DNA of 14,015 bases from CAXSEA01 sp964235675 (GCA_964235675.1 CAXSEA010000077.1:1-14015); one strand, 5' to 3'. Counted from the stretch's first letter, positions 1 through 6,500 are shown. The notes: generated from the sequence alone by a model not told the origin. Made by a program: numbers and translations.

Positions 1-71
1 ACTTTGCTCATAGGTGTTCGGTTCGACAGTCGCACGGGCCTGTCCGGCGGACGGTCAGTTGAATTGCTCAA

Positions 72-119
72 AAATACAAAAGGCTACAGGGCGAAGCAAT
101 GCTTTATCGCCTTGTAGCC
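72..119 (-). terminator. Rho-independent terminator of the small exported protein gene
   Basis: A 13-bp stem (82-94 paired with 107-119, one G-U pair) encloses a 12-nt loop. Read on the minus strand, the stem is followed directly by a T-rich tail (TTTTGTATTTT, the complement of 71-81). It lies about 20 nt beyond the stop of the small minus-strand gene at 141-455, so it ends that transcript. The geometry is that of a classical intrinsic terminator. Confidence 0.88.
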
Positions 120-140
120 GGGCGCTCTACCGTTATCGAA

Positions 141-455
141 TTAGCCATGACCGGATAATTTTACCGGTGCAACTGGCTTTAAATGCCCGCCAGGGGTGAC
201 GGCGGTCTTTTGCCGCAGAACAGGCCCGTACTTCTTGTTGGTCACCGAGTTCTTGCCCAGAGTGCGATGAGTCACGGTGCTAATGTTCGCCGTGTCTTTT
301 CGCGCCGGGTAGGCGATTGACTTGCCGATCTTGTGCAGCGTATTGCTGTCGTGATGAATCACCTGCGCGCCGGCGACCATCGGTAAGCTCAACAAAAGGC
401 CGAGCGAGGCAGCCGCAATGCTTGTCTTTGTCAACGATAACGATTTGAGTTGCAT
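141..455 (-). CDS. Small exported basic protein of unknown function
   Basis: A 104-residue protein that I do not recognise. The N-terminus is a typical Sec signal peptide: a basic start with several Lys in the first 10 residues, a hydrophobic stretch (about 13-28, AAASLGLLLSLPMVAGA), and a likely signal peptidase I site after VAGA, before QV at about residue 31. The mature part of about 74 residues is rich in Lys, His, Thr and Pro, has no cysteines and no second membrane segment, so a soluble periplasmic or secreted product is expected. The start is supported by a purine-rich Shine-Dalgarno (GGGAAGGAAAG) about 9 nt upstream of the ATG. A strong terminator follows, so the gene looks like an independent unit. 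Function unknown; real gene is likely, because signal peptide, ribosome-binding site and terminator all agree. Confidence 0.75.
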   Translation of the reverse strand: MQLKSLSLTKTSIAAASLGLLLSLPMVAGAQVIHHDSNTLHKIGKSIAYPARKDTANISTVTHRTLGKNSVTNKKYGPVLRQKTAVTPGGHLKPVAPVKLSGHG

Positions 456-485
456 GTCGAAATTCTTTCCTTCCCTGTCTTAGCA

Positions 486-495
486 GGAACGTTCC
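486..495. repeat. Perfect 10-bp palindrome upstream of the small exported protein gene
   Basis: GGAACGTTCC reads the same on both strands and lies about 30 nt upstream of the ATG of the small exported protein gene, between its likely promoter region and its Shine-Dalgarno. It could be a protein-binding site or chance; nothing else supports a specific regulator. Confidence 0.25.
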
Positions 496-596
496 CGGCG
501 CGAAGACGCTATAAACCTGGCTTATAGTCCATTCCGAGAAACGACTCTGCGAGGTATGGCGCACTCTTGTCTCCAGGAATCATTTCGGGGCCCTAG

Positions 597-1508
597 TTAC
601 TCCGCTGCCGGGTTCGCTTCTTCCCGCTCGCTAAACTCCTGAAGCGGCACTCGCGTGACATGTTCCTGGAATCGCTTCTTATCGACGTCCTCGCCGCGGA
701 AGTAGTTTTTCTGCCATCCCCGGCTTACTGCGTCGCGGTCGCCTTTTTCGATCTTTTGCAGGAACGTGTTTCTGCTTTTATGCCAAGCGGTATAGCGCTG
801 CAGCAAAGTTCCGGCCCCTTCAATCGTCTCGAACTTCGGCTTGAACGCTTGCAGCTCGCCCCGGCGCTGGGGCACGATCATGCAGATCGGGTCGCCACGG
901 TCGAATTGGATGGTGAAATCCGGGCGGGTAATCTTCCAGTTCATCGTAAACGTGCTCGCGGCTTGGTCGGTTTCGACAATGCCTTCCAGCGGCGCTACAC
1001 CGTCGAACGGCCAATTCGCCGGGCCTCGGGCGAGCAGGCTCCATCCGGGAGGGGTTTGAAACAAGTAGGGAAGCGTCCACGTGATGATGCCGCAGCCGAA
1101 ATGGCTGACCACGCTTGCCTGCATCGCGGCTAGCGTGTCGTCTTCGAGGTCGAGCTCGTCGTCAAGGAAGCTGATTTGGACGCTTTCTTCGGTACTGCCC
1201 CCGTCCCAGGTGGCCTCGAACGAGATGTCGTTGAGAATCAGCCATCCGGACTGGTTGGCGATCAGCATCGGCAGGCACCGGTAGGCGAAGCGGTCCGGGG
1301 TAGCGTCCATCCAGGGACGAGCCGGCGGCGCCGCGATAATCGTCTGGCCGTAGGGTCCGGAAGTCCGGTAGGCGGTGAGCGCCCGCATGTCTTCCGGCGA
1401 GGGAGCCTCGACCAAGGCCGGCTCATCCGGAGGCGCTTGCCCCCACAATCGCTGAACGACTGACCGAAGGCCCGAGCCGCCGCTTTGCTTGTTTGTCGTT
1501 GTCGCCAT
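597..1508 (-). CDS. DUF6065 family protein
   Basis: A 303-residue protein whose core matches my memory of the DUF6065 family, a set of bacterial proteins without an assigned activity. Recognisable family-like stretches are RPWMDATPDRFAYRCLPM near residues 64-81, the region NQSGWLILN just after it, GPANWPFDGVAPLEGIVETD in the middle, and FTMNWKITRP followed by DPICMIVPQRRGEL. The first 60 residues are polar and probably flexible; the C-terminus (about 245-303) is charged and likely helical. There is no signal peptide or membrane segment, so it should be cytoplasmic. No good Shine-Dalgarno precedes the ATG, and no close alternative start exists, so the start is only moderately secure. It stands alone between two non-coding gaps. 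Assignment rests on recalled sequence patterns, not on a search. Confidence 0.72.
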   Translation of the reverse strand: MATTTNKQSGGSGLRSVVQRLWGQAPPDEPALVEAPSPEDMRALTAYRTSGPYGQTIIAAPPARPWMDATPDRFAYRCLPMLIANQSGWLILNDISFEATWDGGSTEESVQISFLDDELDLEDDTLAAMQASVVSHFGCGIITWTLPYLFQTPPGWSLLARGPANWPFDGVAPLEGIVETDQAASTFTMNWKITRPDFTIQFDRGDPICMIVPQRRGELQAFKPKFETIEGAGTLLQRYTAWHKSRNTFLQKIEKGDRDAVSRGWQKNYFRGEDVDKKRFQEHVTRVPLQEFSEREEANPAAE

Positions 1509-1655
1509 ACCGCTAATTTACTCTATCAGCGCGGCATTCGCTGCAGCCAAGCAGGCAAATGCTGTGCCCCGCAACTGGAAAGCGAGACCCGGCACATCCT
1601 AGAATGGTCTGAGTCCCGCTTACCACAACCTAAATCAGCAACGGATTAACATTCG

Positions 1656-1736
1656 CTAGGCAGGCACCGCGTCCATGGCCGAGGCAGGCAGATCAGGCGC
1701 GCCGATCATCATCTCCACGTTGAAACTCGCATCCAT
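1656..1736 (-). pseudogene. Remnant of a second nitrite/sulfite reductase 3' end
   Basis: Read on the minus strand, 26 codons and a TAG stop encode a peptide ending IGAPDLPASAMDAVPA. The intact reductase at 2569-4183 ends IGAPDLPASATQPVPA, also followed by TAG. Over the last 26 residues 17 are identical, including an unbroken run of nine (GAPDLPASA), and both stop at the same place. Upstream of codon 1 the reading frame meets TAA, but the DNA still resembles the reductase for about 20-25 more bases with a small insertion (CGAGCGG against CGAGCAG), after which I see no similarity. This is what a decayed gene copy or a truncated duplication looks like. It is not expected to be expressed as a working protein. 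Confidence 0.7.
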
Positions 1737-1916
1737 TTATCCGCTCGTTGCAATGCGATGTATCCAAAGGCTAACAATCATATTGAGAAAGACACAAAGG
1801 TCTTAAGCGCGGCGGCTAGGGAACCGCTTGCTTTATACTCATACATAGGCTAGTTCATCGGAAACCATTCGAGAGCAGGGCTTAACGACGCAACACTATA
1901 ACCATAATCAGGCGAT

Positions 1917-2020
1917 CTCTTCCCGATAAACGGCGTTATGGCCGACATACAGGAGCGGAAAGCTTCTTGAGGCTGTGTTCTTGCCCGCCCCCGTCAGGTG
2001 ACGCCGTTTGTCTGCAAGAG
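1917..2020. repeat. Imperfect 20-bp inverted repeat around a 64-nt core
   Basis: Left arm 1917-1936 and right arm 2001-2020 pair at 17 of 20 positions, plus one G-U pair. The outer five (CTCTT with AAGAG) and inner nine (AAACGGCGT with ACGCCGTTT) pair without a break. Pairing stops sharply outside the arms. The 64-nt core has only a short internal complementarity (ACAG with CTGT). It may be a small palindromic repeat, a MITE-like insertion or a long RNA hairpin in the 3' region of the VOC transcript. No transposase lies nearby and there is no T-run, so it is not an ordinary terminator. Confidence 0.6.
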
Positions 2021-2035
2021 TGGGAGCTTGTCCAA

Positions 2036-2052
2036 CGCAGATCAAATCTGCG
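2036..2052. repeat. Perfect 7-bp hairpin overlapping the VOC stop codon
   Basis: CGCAGAT and ATCTGCG are exact complements separated by a 3-nt loop. The hairpin includes the TGA stop and last codons of the minus-strand VOC gene. There is no T-run after it, so it may only stabilise the mRNA end, or be coincidental. Confidence 0.4.
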
Positions 2053-2449
2053 ACGAAAGTTTCCCCTGTCGCTGCGGCTCATAGATAAACTGGTCTACCA
2101 GTTCCGGCTTCCATTCGACATACTCAACCTCGGTTCCATCGGCATGCCGAGCGAAGAAGGCGCGCCCGGTCGGCGAGGAAAAAATAGGCTTTGTAATTTC
2201 AGCTCCTAACCGCTCGATAGCCGCCTTTGTCTCGTCGATGTTCTCCACTATCAGTGGGCCATGGCTGCCTAGAACAGGTGCCAACGCTTCATCAGAGCCG
2301 CCGACGATTAGAACGTCGCCGATGCCGATCAAGTCCATCCCTTGTAAATGGAACCGGAGATGGGGTTCAACTCCATATACGGCGCGGAATGTTTCCAACG
2401 CCTTGGCGGCGTCACTGGTAAAGATACGCGAGTAAGTCTTTAAAACCAT
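2042..2449 (-). CDS. VOC (glyoxalase/bleomycin resistance-fold) family protein
   Basis: A 135-residue protein with the paired beta-alpha-beta-beta-beta layout of the VOC superfamily. The first half has YSRIFTSDAAKALETFRAVY, then MDLIGIGDVLIVGG; the second has LIVENIDETKAAIERLGAE, then TGRAFFARHADGTEVEYVEW. The usual first metal ligand (a His in the first strand, as in HxxL) is missing, and only the final Glu of the EVEYVEW strand looks like a canonical ligand. It may therefore be a metal-free ligand-binding protein rather than an enzyme. The start chosen is the ATG at 2447-2449, because CAGGAG lies about 6 nt upstream and VOC homology begins right there; the frame stays open further upstream but that extension has no family resemblance. 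It lies 119 nt downstream of the reductase, with no terminator between, so co-transcription is possible. Substrate unknown. Confidence 0.8.
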   Translation of the reverse strand: MVLKTYSRIFTSDAAKALETFRAVYGVEPHLRFHLQGMDLIGIGDVLIVGGSDEALAPVLGSHGPLIVENIDETKAAIERLGAEITKPIFSSPTGRAFFARHADGTEVEYVEWKPELVDQFIYEPQRQGKLSSQI

Positions 2450-2568
2450 TTCATCTCCTGAGAATGAGTTGCATGCAGACCTTGTTTGTACTGAATCAGC
2501 GATACGGAGTATGATAATTCCGTCGACCACGCAAATCAGCGGACACGAAGAAAAGTGTAGGACTTTAA

Positions 2569-4183
2569 CTAAGCCGGAACTGGCTGAGTTGCGGACGCGG
2601 GTAAATCGGGAGCGCCGATAATTGTCTCCACGCCCAAAAACGCGTCCAGCTGCTCGTCGCTGTACCGGTGCACCCATTCGGCGAACCGCTCGTCGCCGTC
2701 GTGGTTTCCGTTGTAGGCGTTGATAATGTTTTCGATGGCGTAGGGGATATCGCGCGACGGCACCTTGCGGTGGATCGCCCGCGTAAACCGCGCATCCTGG
2801 CCGAGATGCCCGCCGAGGTGGATATCGTAAGCGTCCACCTTCTCGCCGGTCGGCAGCTTGGCGATACAGCCCTGCAAGCCGATATCGCCGACATGATGCT
2901 GCGCGCACGAGTTCGGGCAGCCGTTGATGTTCAGCTTGATCGGGTAGTCCAAGCTGATTTTCGATTCCAGATAATGCACCACTTCCTTGACGCGCGCCTT
3001 AGTCTCGGTGAGCGCCAGGTTGCAGAACTCGATTCCCGTGCACGCGATTGTCCCGCGNNNNNNNNNNCCACTGGAACCCGGCCCGCGCCAGCGCTTCTTT
3101 CGCGGCCTCGACATTGGCGTCGGGAACGTTCGGAATCAACAGGTTCTGCACGTTGGTCGTGCGCAGCTCGCCGTTGCCGTATTTTTCGGCGATACCGGCC
3201 GCGTCGCGCATCTGCTCGTCGGTTAACCGTCCGGTCAGCACGCATAGCCCGATCCAGTTCAAGCCTTCCTGCTTCTGCGGCGTCACGCCCAGATGGTCCC
3301 GGAACGTATCACGCGGCAGGAACGACTCGGTGATCGTCTCCGGCACCCAATCCAAACGCTTCAGAAACTCCTCGCGGAACCACTCGACGCCGTGCGCCGC
3401 CACTAAAAACTTCAATCGGGCATGGGTGCGCCGCTCGCGCAATTCCGTCGCGTCTCGATAAATCTCCGTGACCGCGCGCGCGCCGTCAATCGCCTTATCC
3501 ATGGGAATAAAGAAGTTGATGTTCTGCGCGATATGCGGCTGGGTGGACAGCCCGCCGCCGACATAGAAATGATAGCCGTTCTCGCCGGTCACCGGATGCT
3601 TCGCGCCGATCATCGAAAAATCGTTGATCTGCGGCAACGCGCATTGCACCGGACACGCGACCACGGCAATTTTATACTTACGCGGCAGATCGCCGTACTC
3701 CTCGGCGTGCTCCAGAAAGAACTCGTGCAGCGCCTGGATAGTCGGGCGGACGTCGAACAGCTCGTCGTGGGCGAGTCCCGCTACCGGGCAGCCGGTGACG
3801 TTGCGGGCGATATCGCCGCAAGCTCCGGCAGTAGCGATATCGACCGCATCCAAACGCCCCAAAATTTCGGGCATCTGCTGGATCTCGAACCAGTGGAACT
3901 GGAAGGTTTGGCGAGTCGTGATATCGGCCATGCCATGGCCGTAGTCGCGGGCGATATCCGCCAGGGTGCGCATCTGCGCGGCGTTCAAGTTGCCGCCGGG
4001 CACTTTGACCCGCATCATGAACTTGCCGGCGCCTTTGGGACGCTGCTCGTAGATGCCGTACCACTTGAAGCGGGTGAAATCATCCGGCTCAATAGCGCTG
4101 TAGCCGGCCTCGGCATAGCGGTAGATGTCGTCAATGACACGGAGCGGGTGCTTGGCTTGCTTGATCTGCTCGACCTTGTTCAT
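2569..4183 (-). CDS. Ferredoxin-type nitrite/sulfite reductase (siroheme and [4Fe-4S]), interrupted by an N gap
   Basis: Catalyses six-electron reduction of nitrite to ammonia or of sulfite to sulfide, in assimilation; cytoplasmic. Residues 1-372 precede a 10-N gap and 162 follow it, giving about 535-540 in total, normal for the family. The order is ferredoxin-like half-domain (about 50-110, with TTRQTFQFHW around Arg91), siroheme/FeS domain (GACGDIARNVTGCPVAG at about 120-136), second half-domain (about 305-370, IGLCVLTGRL), then the C-terminal cluster-binding part with C-x5-C (CTGIEFC) and C-x3-C (CPNSC), the cysteines that hold the [4Fe-4S] cluster bridged to siroheme. Nitrite cannot be told from sulfite by eye. 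As drawn, the frame shifts across the N run; it is restored if the true gap is a multiple of three, so this is an assembly artefact rather than a broken gene. GAAGGA about 8 nt upstream supports the ATG. A strong promoter lies upstream. Confidence 0.9.
3058..3067. other. Assembly gap (10 N)
   Basis: Ten unknown bases fall inside the reductase gene, between the codon for Trp372 (TGG) and the codon for the Arg of RGTIACTG. Both flanks are in perfect family register, so the true gap must be a multiple of three. Homologues, as I recall them, have about four to six residues here, which would suggest 12-18 nt. The value 10 is probably a placeholder. Confidence 0.95.
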
Positions 4184-4226
4184 CGGAATTCCTTCGTTCT
4201 GCTGACGGGGCGGGATGCTGAAATAA

Positions 4227-4247
4227 TGTCTATCGAGTTAATCGACA
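4227..4247. promoter_or_regulatory. Imperfect palindrome at the predicted reductase transcription start
   Basis: A 21-bp imperfect dyad begins TGTC and ends GACA, with matching AT pairs at symmetric inner positions. It starts about 9 bp downstream of the reductase -10 box, where a repressor would block transcription. A regulator of nitrogen or sulfur assimilation is a reasonable guess from position, but no known consensus is matched. Confidence 0.35.
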
Positions 4248-4255
4248 ATCGGTTT

Positions 4256-4284
4256 ATTATGGCAATTCGACCGGCATATGTCAA
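4256..4284 (-). promoter_or_regulatory. Sigma-70-type promoter of the reductase gene
   Basis: On the minus strand TTGACA (4279-4284) and CATAAT (4256-4261) are separated by exactly 17 bp. Transcription would start near 4249, giving a leader of about 66 nt before the ATG at 4183. The -35 is a perfect consensus and the -10 matches in five of six positions. Confidence 0.75.
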
Positions 4285-4394
4285 ACCGAGCTGCGCCGCC
4301 TTCGGTTCCGGCTCATCAAATTTCTCTCCAAGCAAGGTATACTGATAGGACTGTCGATTTTCCCAGGCGTGGGTTGCAAGAGGGGTGATTTAGA

Positions 4395-4595
4395 GTGACG
4401 CAGATTCAAGTCAAGCCGAACGAATCCTTGGACCAGGCGCTGAAGCGCTTCAAAAAGCAGATTCAGCAAACCGGAGTCCTCCGCGAGGCCCGCGAGCATT
4501 ACGAGTACCAGAAGCCCAGCGACAAGAAGCGCAAGCAGATTGCCGCCGCCAAGCGCAAGGCGCTCCGGTTGGTCCGCACCAACCCCAACGACTAG
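4395..4595 (+). CDS. rpsU: Small ribosomal subunit protein bS21
   Basis: A 66-residue basic protein of the 30S subunit, needed for efficient translation initiation. The sequence is typical of bS21: an N-terminal VKPNESLDQALKRFKKQIQ, then LREAREHYEYQKPSDKKRKQ and a Lys/Arg-rich C-terminal helix AAAKRKALR. Length is normal for the family. Translation starts at GTG, with AGAGGGG about 10 nt upstream as a strong Shine-Dalgarno. A possible -10 (TATACT, 4338-4343) lies about 52 nt upstream, without a convincing -35. Downstream is a weak GC stem-loop (4623-4654) without a T-run, then tRNA-Gln, which seems to have its own promoter. The gene is divergent from the reductase gene, with about 210 bp between them. 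Confidence 0.95.
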   Translation: MTQIQVKPNESLDQALKRFKKQIQQTGVLREAREHYEYQKPSDKKRKQIAAAKRKALRLVRTNPND

Positions 4596-4622
4596 TTTCG
4601 TTGTTGCCCTCCGTAGACCAAT

Positions 4623-4654
4623 GAGCCGCCGTGCCCATCTCGTGCGTGGCGGCT
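4623..4654 (+). other. GC-rich stem-loop after rpsU
   Basis: AGCCGCC and GGCGGCT form a 7-bp stem around a loop of about 17 nt, beginning about 28 nt after the rpsU stop. No T-run follows, so at best it is a weak or factor-assisted terminator or an mRNA-stabilising hairpin. Confidence 0.3.
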
Positions 4655-4690
4655 TATATCGGGCGGCGGTATAATAACTAGCTCCGTCGA

Positions 4691-4720
4691 TTGCACATTG
4701 CCAAAAGCATCAGGTATAAA
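4691..4720 (+). promoter_or_regulatory. Sigma-70-type promoter of tRNA-Gln
   Basis: TTGCAC (4691-4696) and TATAAA (4715-4720) are separated by 18 bp. The predicted start near 4727 lies about 17 nt before the mature tRNA. Two alternative hairpins overlap this promoter: AAGCAT with ATGCTT (4705-4710/4720-4725), and ATTGCC plus ATCAG with CTGAT plus GGCAAT (4697-4713/4726-4736). Confidence 0.65.
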
Positions 4721-4743
4721 TGCTTCTGATGGCAATAGGGTAG

Positions 4744-4819
4744 TGCCAGATAGTTCAGCTGGCAGAACGTCTGATTCTGGATCAGAAGGTCCTAGGTTCG
4801 AATCCTAGTCTGGCAACCA
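4744..4819 (+). tRNA. tRNA-Gln (anticodon CUG)
   Basis: A complete 76-nt cloverleaf. The acceptor stem is TGCCAGA with TCTGGCA; the D stem is GTTC with GAAC; the anticodon stem is TCTGA with TCAGA, around the loop TTCTGGA, with anticodon CTG at 4777-4779; the T arm is CTAGG, TTCGAAT, CCTAG. Discriminator A is followed by encoded CCA. The U1-A72 first pair is typical of bacterial tRNA-Gln. It decodes CAG. It sits between rpsU and a strong terminator with no partner tRNA, so it is a single-tRNA transcript. Confidence 0.97.
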
Positions 4820-4829
4820 AACAACATTG

Positions 4830-4868
4830 AGTCCGCCTCGAGAACCGCTTCTCGAGGCGGACTTTTTT
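4830..4868 (+). terminator. Strong Rho-independent terminator after tRNA-Gln
   Basis: A perfect 14-bp stem (4830-4843 with 4850-4863) with a 6-nt loop is followed by a run of T to 4868. It starts 11 nt after the tRNA CCA. It also faces the end of the convergent GH18 gene (stop at 4881) and may protect both genes from read-through, though no T-run is present on the minus side. Confidence 0.93.
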
Positions 4869-4880
4869 GTGCCGCTCCTG

Positions 4881-6428
4881 CTACTCGTTCGACTCAAGCG
4901 ATCCGCCGCTAAACTGCTGCGTCACGATGCCACCGCTGGTCACCACCGCATCGCACTGTGGAAATCCGAGCGCGCCGGACGGCCCTCCCTGCGCTTCGTA
5001 TTTCGCTAGAAGCGCGCCCAAGACGGCGTAGGCGCGGGGCTTGTCCCATTCGTAGAAGATCGCTCCGCTCTCGAAGCGCTGCATCCGCCCCGCGCGCCCA
5101 TTCATTCGTCCCGGCTGCCCGATGCCGGCATCCTCTTCCGACGCGAGTGGCTGCCCAAAACGCGCTCCGCCGCCTAGATGCGCGTAGCATTCGCCGATCA
5201 CGCCGTAAATAGGGCAGGGCGAGCTGAATCGCGCGCGCACTCCAGGCCAGACCGCCGGGTCTTCCATCCCGAGCGCCCACTCGGCGATACCGCCGAACGG
5301 CTTGTCGCCCGATGGGCTGGTGGCCGCGTCCCCAGGCGCGACAATTTGGCTGAGCTTCAAGTCCCAGCTCGCGGCGTTCTCGTAAAACGCGACCCGCGTC
5401 TTCCCTTCTTTGCTGTAGATATAGTACGGGGCCTGGTCGGACGCGCTCCACTGCGGCATCGCGTGGTATCGCTTGATCATCGCCATGGATTGAAAATACG
5501 ACAGCGAATCGCCCGTCGCGCTGGTTTTCCAATTTGACGCCGACGCCACCGGCCAATCATAGCCATAGGCCGGCAGCCCGATCAAAAACTTCCACGTGGG
5601 AGCCTTGGCCTGATGCAGATAATCCGCCACCTGGTGCATCCACGGCAGCGGGGCGGTCGCGCCCGCTTTCGGAGAGCCGTCGTAGTTCTGATCGTACACC
5701 ATGACCCGGATCGAATCCGCGCCCGTATTCGCGAGCACGGTCTCGTCGGCATACGCCCATTGATCGCCGCTCGTGCGGACAATGACCGTCGGGCTGACAT
5801 GCGTCGGAAATCCGAAGCTGTCCATCCGCTGATGCAGCCGCGCCACCAGAGCCATAATAAACGCCGTATACCGCTCCGTGTCGGCGTGGTCCGTATCGAC
5901 AAAATCCTCGATGTCCATATCCACGCCGTCGAGGTTATAGGTATCGAGAGAATGGGCGATGCTGTCGATAATAAACTTCTGGCGCTCCGGATGCGCCAGA
6001 AGATCGTGCACGGTACCGTCATAGCTCATCAGCATGAACGCCTGGACGCCGTTGTTGTGCATGATCGCCACCTCGCGGTTGATGACGTCGGGAGTGGTGC
6101 CGAAGTCCAATGTCCAAGCCCCGCTCTTTTCGTGGAGCGTGCCGCTGCACAGATCCACCTGGTCCATGATGTCGATATTGTCATAGACCGCATGCCAGCC
6201 GTCGTCGTTGCCCACGTCCTCGGGCTTCACCACGGCTCCCGGCCCTTTGGTATTCAGCCATTCAGGCAGCCAGCCTGTCACCAACCGGCTGAGCCGATGG
6301 TGCGGCTGCGGAACCGCCGAAACATCCGTCACCGGGTCGGCCAGCGCCACCCTTGGCAACAAAAGGACAGCAGACAGCAGGAGAACCGCTTGAGCATGGC
6401 GCGACACGAGCAAAGGGATGTTCATCAT
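4881..6428 (-). CDS. Exported GH18 family glycosidase with C-terminal LGFP repeats
   Basis: A 515-residue protein. Residues 1-30 form a signal peptide (hydrophobic VLLLSAVLLL, probable cleavage after VALA). The GH18 barrel spans about 48-400. The catalytic signature DxxDxDxE is present as DGVDMDIE (Asp167, Asp170, Asp172, Glu174), with Glu174 the expected acid/base; Met and Ile replace the more common Ile and Trp. Other barrel strands are visible: FMLMSYDG, RVMVYDQNYDG, KFLIGLPAYGYDW and GGIAEWALGMED. From about 405 to 505 are two LGFP-type repeats (FGQPLASEE... RMQRFESGAIFYEW..., then ALGFPQCDA... QQFSGGSLE), a module linked to cell-wall attachment or binding. It likely cleaves N-acetylglucosamine-containing polymers outside the cytoplasm: chitin, peptidoglycan or similar; which one is not decidable. 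No good Shine-Dalgarno precedes the tandem ATG ATG start. Confidence 0.87.
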   Translation of the reverse strand: MMNIPLLVSRHAQAVLLLSAVLLLPRVALADPVTDVSAVPQPHHRLSRLVTGWLPEWLNTKGPGAVVKPEDVGNDDGWHAVYDNIDIMDQVDLCSGTLHEKSGAWTLDFGTTPDVINREVAIMHNNGVQAFMLMSYDGTVHDLLAHPERQKFIIDSIAHSLDTYNLDGVDMDIEDFVDTDHADTERYTAFIMALVARLHQRMDSFGFPTHVSPTVIVRTSGDQWAYADETVLANTGADSIRVMVYDQNYDGSPKAGATAPLPWMHQVADYLHQAKAPTWKFLIGLPAYGYDWPVASASNWKTSATGDSLSYFQSMAMIKRYHAMPQWSASDQAPYYIYSKEGKTRVAFYENAASWDLKLSQIVAPGDAATSPSGDKPFGGIAEWALGMEDPAVWPGVRARFSSPCPIYGVIGECYAHLGGGARFGQPLASEEDAGIGQPGRMNGRAGRMQRFESGAIFYEWDKPRAYAVLGALLAKYEAQGGPSGALGFPQCDAVVTSGGIVTQQFSGGSLESNE

Positions 6429-6454
6429 AGAAGTATTTCTATTTCCCGAGCTTT

Positions 6455-6484
6455 AACTTAGCCCCAGCTAGCATTCACAGTCAA
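6455..6484 (-). promoter_or_regulatory. Possible promoter of the GH18 gene
   Basis: On the minus strand TTGACT (6479-6484) and TAAGTT (6455-6460) are 18 bp apart, just after the potassium channel stop at 6501. The -10 is weak. The spacing to the ATG at 6428 leaves a short leader. Confidence 0.4.
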
Positions 6485-6500
6485 TAACGAGCCGCGCCGA

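Larger units (their letters stand above)
1509..2041. other. 533-bp intergenic region between DUF6065 and VOC genes
   Basis: No intact gene is visible on either strand. The segment contains a decayed duplicate of the reductase 3' end (1656-1736, possibly to about 1760) and an imperfect long inverted repeat (1917-2020), plus a short perfect hairpin overlapping the end of the VOC gene (2036-2052). Its base composition is visibly lower in GC than the flanking genes (for example 1741-1920). The rest (1509-1655 and about 1761-1916) shows nothing I can name; the promoter of the DUF6065 gene should lie in 1509-1600 but I see no convincing one. Confidence 0.7.

Noticed and set aside
1..80. A hairpin GTCC/GGAC at about 42-53
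   Set aside because: Only four base pairs, no T-run and no visible gene on either side.
1967..2209. A small plus-strand protein starting after a GGAGCGG-like motif
   Set aside because: It runs over the inverted repeat and antisense to the VOC gene; a nearby ATG at 1939 yields just ten codons. No support for either.
2450..2908. A longer VOC protein starting upstream on the same frame, at 2908
   Set aside because: The upstream part lies antisense-frame within the reductase gene, is Arg-rich shadow sequence, and the clear Shine-Dalgarno at 2449 marks the true start.
3422..4345. A 307-residue plus-strand frame opposite the reductase
   Set aside because: A shadow of the GC-rich reductase gene; no recognisable domain and no ribosome-binding site.
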